Shown piece after piece: positions 60,115 to 64,000 of a stretch of 64,000 nucleotides of DNA. Every line of letters starts with the position of its first letter. Position 1 is the first letter of the stretch. The notes beneath the pieces are model-generated. The model saw only the letters and a program-made list of their open reading frames with translations. It ran no database searches and had not been told where the DNA came from. Source of the stretch: Clostridium sp. KNHs205 (lineage in GTDB: Bacteria; Bacillota; Clostridia; Lachnospirales; Lachnospiraceae); contig NZ_JNLE01000003.1 of the NCBI RefSeq assembly GCF_000702945.1, positions 3,705,501-3,769,500 on the forward strand. Reading direction: 5' to 3'. Made by a program: the position numbers and the translations under genes.

Positions 60115-60187
60115 AAAATCTGTATTAACACTATTATACCTCTTTTCTAATTTGTGAAGGAAGGACGCTCATGCTACTACAAAAATA

Positions 60188-60529
60188 TTAATAAACTGAA
60201 TTTCCACAGTTTATATCAAAAGGCATAATCAATAATTTCTGTACCTCTTTTCCATATGCCTTAAAGAACCAATTGATAGCTTTTCCATAATTCTCTTTAT
60301 TATCAAATTCCCAATAAGAAAAATACTTTACGCATTTCACAATTTTTGTTAACTCTCTTGGCGGGTTTCCAATTTCATCTAAAGTAAAAAAACGTTTAAC
60401 ATATTTGATATCAATACATCCGTCCTTTTGTTTCTGTTCATCTGCTATAATGGTTATAAGTTTTTCGAACTCTTCTAATTTGTCTGGTTTGACCTGAAAT
60501 ATTTTTACCTCTGAAAAAGAATTTTTCAT
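60188..60529 (-). CDS. ABM-like ferredoxin-fold protein
   Basis: About 113 residues with the ABM pattern: KIFQVKPDKLEEFEKLI, QKDGCIDIKYVKRFF, YFSYWEFDNKENYGKAI. The ATG at 60529 has GGAGG; the TTG at 60532 is not needed. Many relatives have no known substrate. It differs from the ABM protein at 17109. Confidence 0.75.
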   Translation of the reverse strand: MKNSFSEVKIFQVKPDKLEEFEKLITIIADEQKQKDGCIDIKYVKRFFTLDEIGNPPRELTKIVKCVKYFSYWEFDNKENYGKAINWFFKAYGKEVQKLLIMPFDINCGNSVY

Positions 60530-60606
60530 CAACTTTACCTCCGTATGATTAAGGATACTTCTCGTTTATTCGTCGTAACCTAATATCTCTATTTAACACA
60601 AAAAGA

Positions 60607-61479
60607 TTATACCTCAATTTCCCAGTTGTGCATATGTTTAGTTTTCCGAAGCAGTTCCCTATCATAACACTTCCATATTTCAAAATAATACTCTTGTCTT
60701 ACCATGTATTTCGGATTCATTTGTTTTGCCAACTGGTCAAAGGCAATAGATCCCTGATGCAGCTTCTCTGCAATCCTATTAAATACTTCATCATATTTAC
60801 AATAAGGGCACTTGTTCTCCTGATTTTGGAGATATTGTAAGGTATCTCGATACCCATACCGATGAATATTCGTATTGTACTCTTTATCCCTTAACATCAT
60901 TTGCAGAACCAGCGTATCATTGATATTCGTGTTAGCCAAATGATCAGCAATGAGATAATCGTCACGATATAGCTTTGCCAAAGCCTGAATCTGTATAAAC
61001 CAAAATCTATCGGCATTTTCCAGGGGCCAATCAGTACTGTTATCATCCTCAAAAGAACCCAGGGAGGCTTCATCGTAAGTAATCATAGTAGCTGTTTCAT
61101 CTTGTATAAATTCAAAGCCCATATCATATCGCATTCCATTTTTTAATATTATGCGGTAAAGTTGGTGCTCCTTTACATAAGTAAAGCCTAAATAGCTGTC
61201 TTTGGTGATTCCGTACTTCCCCAGCATCTTTCTATATGTATCAGATGAAATTGTATCATAAGGTGATATTTTTATAGTTATGGTCAAATCAATATCACTC
61301 AATACATCGTGATAACTCTGCTTTACCGCATCTGCAATATTTTTCTCTATTATTTTATCATTATCCGATTTATCAATAACAATATCTCTAATTTTTACAG
61401 AACATGTCTCTGTGTTAGTAAAACCTCGTTTGATTAGTTTTTGCAGTTCTTGTGTAATTACTCTTTGATTAATTTCCAT
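60607..61479 (-). CDS. nucleotidyltransferase-fold protein
   Basis: A 290-residue protein. The segment SYHDVLSDIDLTITI holds the two acidic residues of a nucleotidyltransferase site, and MRYDMGFEF may give the third. The C-terminal half is helical. It resembles aminoglycoside or lincosamide adenylyltransferase-like proteins, but the classic GS motif is absent, so no resistance should be assumed. Its ribosome site is poor (GGGGG). Confidence 0.6.
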   Translation of the reverse strand: MEINQRVITQELQKLIKRGFTNTETCSVKIRDIVIDKSDNDKIIEKNIADAVKQSYHDVLSDIDLTITIKISPYDTISSDTYRKMLGKYGITKDSYLGFTYVKEHQLYRIILKNGMRYDMGFEFIQDETATMITYDEASLGSFEDDNSTDWPLENADRFWFIQIQALAKLYRDDYLIADHLANTNINDTLVLQMMLRDKEYNTNIHRYGYRDTLQYLQNQENKCPYCKYDEVFNRIAEKLHQGSIAFDQLAKQMNPKYMVRQEYYFEIWKCYDRELLRKTKHMHNWEIEV

Positions 61480-61932
61480 CAGACAATACCCCCAATTGTT
61501 TTCATATGCAATATATCGTATATTTTTCGAAAATCCTACTAATAAAAAGATTAGTTTAAATATATCATTTTCTGGATAATATTACAAATAGACATAATTT
61601 TTTAATGCCATGCTTCTGTATAATTTATGGGACCGATAACAAAAAATCAATTGGGTCACTACACTCAATAAGCGACTCTCTTTTATTTGCAATTTTACGC
61701 TTCATGGTATAAGGAAAATATCTGCAACAAGGATTCATTATAATAAAACATCACAAAGTGTTATATTAAGTGATTTATTTATAAGGAATATCATATATCT
61801 ACAGGGATAAATATAGATGCAGAAGCAATTTTCGTTGATTCTAATCTAAAATTTATTAAAGGCTATGGAGTTTAATAATATCACTGATATTCTATCATAT
61901 AATTAAATAGGAATTTTCGCGGAGAAATAAGT
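61480..61932. other. non-coding gap with the shared 31-bp element
   Basis: About 450 nt without a gene. It contains the element at 61559-61589, and AT-rich DNA leading to the LysM gene. No clear promoter boxes were fixed. Confidence 0.5.
61559..61589. repeat. 31-bp element shared with 30937-30967
   Basis: Two differences in 31 bases from the other copy. Here it lies 80 nt before the nucleotidyltransferase start. Confidence 0.7.
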
Positions 61933-63222
61933 ATGATTATACATGTCGTACAATTGGGTGATACACTTACATCTATAGCTGAGAGCTATGGAATCTCCAT
62001 AGACAGTTTAATAATTAATAATGGAATACAAAATCCGAATAACCTGGTTGAGGGACAATGTATAGTTATTGTGTATCCCCAAGCTACCTATATGGTTCAA
62101 GAGGGCGATACACTGGCTGGTATTGCTTTTGCAAATAATGTCACAATTATAGAATTATTAAGGAATAACCCCTTTATATCAGACAGAGAATTTTTATTTC
62201 CAGGTGAATCTTTGGTTATTAGTTACGGCGAAAAGAAGGGAAAGATAACCACTAACGGTTATGCTAATCCATTTATAGATATAGCGGTATTAAGAAAAAC
62301 CTTACCGTTTCTTACCTTTTTAACCATTTTCGGTTATAGACTGACGAGAAATGCTGATGTAATTGAACCCAATGATGAAGAGATATTACAACTTACAAAG
62401 GTCTATAAGGTAGCTCCTTTGATGCTGATCTCTTCCTTATCTTTTGAAGGTGTTGGAAGTGATGAGGATGTTTATAATATTCTATTTAACGAGGATAATG
62501 TTAAAAGATATGCAGAAAATATTTTAGCCGTACTAAAAAGAAAAGGCTTTTATGGTGTAAGCTTTATATTGTCATATATAATAGGTGATATTGTAGAAAT
62601 CTATAACAGGTTTGCCAGGATAATGGCTGAACGGTTGAACAGTGAAGGGTATGCAGTTTTTATTTCCATTTCTCCGGTGGTTGATGTAGAAAATAACGAA
62701 GTATCCTTTGAAAAAATTAATTATTCAGAGATTGCGAAAGAGGCAAATCAGATGGTTATTATGAACTATAATTGGGGGTATTATTTTGGCCCGCCTACAC
62801 CGGTTTTATCTTTAAGTACTTTACAGCTGTTTATAGATTATTTAATAACCTTAATTCCCAGGGATAAGATGAATATCGGACTGCCGGTAATCGGTTATTC
62901 ATGGCTGCTTCCCTATTTAATCGGTATAACCAGAGCAAATGCCATTACTTATGATGCTGCAATTGAGCTGGCTTTAACTACAGGTTCCAAAATTCAATTT
63001 GATGAAATATCTCAAAATCCTCATTTTGAATATTTTCTTGGTGTTGATATCCCCAGAAAGTATGTTGTATGGTTTGTTGATGCAAGAACTATTGACGCAC
63101 TGTTAGACCTTGTAATTGTGAATAATTTCCCAGGTATCTCAATCTGGAATATAATGACGTATTTTACGCAGCTGTGGTTGATTATTAATTCACAATATGA
63201 TATCGAAACAATAATCACATAA
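61933..63222 (+). CDS. LysM-LysM-GH18-like spore protein, catalytic acid lost
   Basis: Relative of the YaaH/SleL spore cortex proteins: two LysM modules (about 1-48 and 52-98) followed by a GH18-type barrel (about 110-425; MNYNWGYYFGPP, IGLPVIGYSW, GISIWNIMTYF). At the catalytic strand, where SleL-type enzymes read VDFEYI, this protein reads FILSYI (residues 211-216), so Asp and Glu are Ile and Ser. It should bind peptidoglycan but not cut it. No signal peptide, as usual for proteins placed on the forming spore. GGAG precedes the ATG. Confidence 0.9.
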   Translation: MIIHVVQLGDTLTSIAESYGISIDSLIINNGIQNPNNLVEGQCIVIVYPQATYMVQEGDTLAGIAFANNVTIIELLRNNPFISDREFLFPGESLVISYGEKKGKITTNGYANPFIDIAVLRKTLPFLTFLTIFGYRLTRNADVIEPNDEEILQLTKVYKVAPLMLISSLSFEGVGSDEDVYNILFNEDNVKRYAENILAVLKRKGFYGVSFILSYIIGDIVEIYNRFARIMAERLNSEGYAVFISISPVVDVENNEVSFEKINYSEIAKEANQMVIMNYNWGYYFGPPTPVLSLSTLQLFIDYLITLIPRDKMNIGLPVIGYSWLLPYLIGITRANAITYDAAIELALTTGSKIQFDEISQNPHFEYFLGVDIPRKYVVWFVDARTIDALLDLVIVNNFPGISIWNIMTYFTQLWLIINSQYDIETIIT

Positions 63223-63308
63223 CCTATGTAAAAAACAGTGGTAATAAGCAGGACCTTGCTGCAGGCTGATTAAACTTAATAAAAGATAAACGACATAAGT
63301 TATTATTT

Positions 63309-63356
63309 GAACAGTTTCCAATTATCTCGTTTCTTCTGAGAAGCAGGAAACTGTTC
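63309..63356 (+). terminator. terminator of the LysM gene
   Basis: GAACAGTTTCC (63309-63319) and GGAAACTGTTC (63346-63356), a perfect 11-bp stem followed by TTATTTAAATT. It may serve the convergent MFS gene too. Confidence 0.7.
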
Positions 63357-63431
63357 TTATTTAAATTAGGATTGTTAACCAATACAATATTCCTAATAGA
63401 ATAGGTTTGTTCTGACGAATTATCAAACACT

Positions 63432-64000
63432 TTATTTTATTTCCTTATACAAAACCGGGATTGCAGCTGCTATTAAGATCATACCCATAAAGGCAGGGGA
63501 AGCATGTCCAAATGTTACATAGATCTTCCCTCCGACCAGTGGACCTATTATTCTTGCCAAAGCCTGAATGGATTGGCTTCCGCCCTGTACTCTTCCTTGT
63601 TCATTGGAATTGACAGACTTAGAAAGCATCCCATTAAAGGAAGGTCCGAAGATTGAATCACCAAATCCAAATATAAACATTCCCGCAATAATAAAAGGAA
63701 AGAATGAAAACAATGCTGACGCTGCAATAAGTCCATAACCGACTATTTCTGAACACATACCAAGGATTGCTATCTGCGCATCACTAAGCTTTATTAAAAG
63801 TTTTGGCATAATAAAGCCTTGTGAAATAATGTCTTGTATGCCCATAATTGAAAACATAAGTCCGATTATCACAGGTGCCCAATTGAACGTATCAATTGTA
63901 AATTGTGAAAATACTGCCTGTAAGGAGCCATTGGGCAACCATATTAAAAATGCTGATATCAGGAGCCTTTTTAAACCTTTGATAGAAAGTATGCTTACCA
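63432..64000 (-). CDS. MFS transporter, C-terminal part (continues past the window)
   Basis: The frame is open to the last base; the first in-frame start codon (TTG 63938) is internal. Five to six helices are visible, with GFGDSIFGPSFNGMLSK and the motif-C-like GRVQGGSQSIQALARIIGP of the drug-proton TCR/Tet type. It is probably an exporter; substrate unknown. Confidence 0.85.
   Translation of the reverse strand, partial: VSILSIKGLKRLLISAFLIWLPNGSLQAVFSQFTIDTFNWAPVIIGLMFSIMGIQDIISQGFIMPKLLIKLSDAQIAILGMCSEIVGYGLIAASALFSFFPFIIAGMFIFGFGDSIFGPSFNGMLSKSVNSNEQGRVQGGSQSIQALARIIGPLVGGKIYVTFGHASPAFMGMILIAAAIPVLYKEIK

Overview
The window looks like chromosomal DNA of a low-G+C, spore-forming, plant-fibre-degrading clostridium, most likely a Lachnospiraceae (Clostridium cluster XIVa) relative. 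Reasons: strong AGGAGG-type ribosome sites, AT-rich intergenic DNA, a CwlD-type cortex amidase and a LysM/GH18 spore-type protein, LplABC-type oligosaccharide uptake genes with cytoplasmic glycosidases, and dockerin/cohesin genes. No RNA genes and no CRISPR array were seen.

Layout. 1-3.3 kb: 3' part of leuS, a small membrane protein and a cwlD-like amidase. 3.3-17 kb: hemicellulose and pectin use. An AraC regulator lies divergent to a cytoplasmic GH43. It is followed by a membrane-bound AraC sensor-regulator, a cytoplasmic pectin methylesterase, and a binding protein-permease-permease-GH105-GH28 operon. 17-23 kb: ABM protein, EamA transporter, nitrilase, SAM hydrolase, and an AraC regulator joined in frame to a siderophore-binding lipoprotein. 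22.8-24.2 kb is non-coding.

24-31 kb is an arsenic/thiol stress cluster, all on the minus strand: ACR3 pump with ArsR, CoA-disulfide reductase-rhodanese with a second Cys-rich ArsR, an ArsN1-like acetyltransferase, a broken arsM, a Cys-rich MarR with a clear operator, and an MBL hydrolase. 31-34.7 kb holds an AraC-type response regulator that lacks its phosphoacceptor Asp, followed by remnants of a serine recombinase and a type I restriction subunit.

34.7-46.2 kb is a xylan-degrading cellulosome island, also minus strand. It has a one-cohesin mini-scaffoldin (CBM3-cohesin), CE1-CBM6-dockerin-GH10 (XynZ layout), GH62-CBM6-dockerin-CE6, GH43-CBM6-dockerin and CE1-CBM6-dockerin. Between them lie a hybrid GH43/GH30 wreck, a relic dockerin and several intercistronic hairpins. 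The enzymes together would remove feruloyl, acetyl and arabinosyl groups and cut the xylan backbone. The dockerins presumably bind the neighbouring cohesin, whose CBM3 should bind cellulose. The island is visibly richer in G+C than its flanks, and the recombinase/restriction remnants at its edge suggest acquisition by transfer.

46-64 kb: amidase, a 39-codon ORF with a very good ribosome site, a decayed BceB-like permease, LUD protein, SGNH hydrolase, a complete two-component system plus BcrA-type ABC exporter (peptide-antibiotic resistance type), a membrane-anchored sugar isomerase-like protein divergent from a TetR regulator with a strong operator, a MerR/GyrI regulator, a duplicated scrap of the ACR3 gene, DJ-1, small hypothetical proteins, a nucleotidyltransferase, a LysM/GH18 protein that has lost the catalytic acid, and an MFS transporter running off the end.

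The observations I rate highest are the mini-scaffoldin island, the AraC-lipobox-binding protein fusion, the apparently inactive GH18, and the linked decay events (arsM, dockerin, ACR3 scrap).
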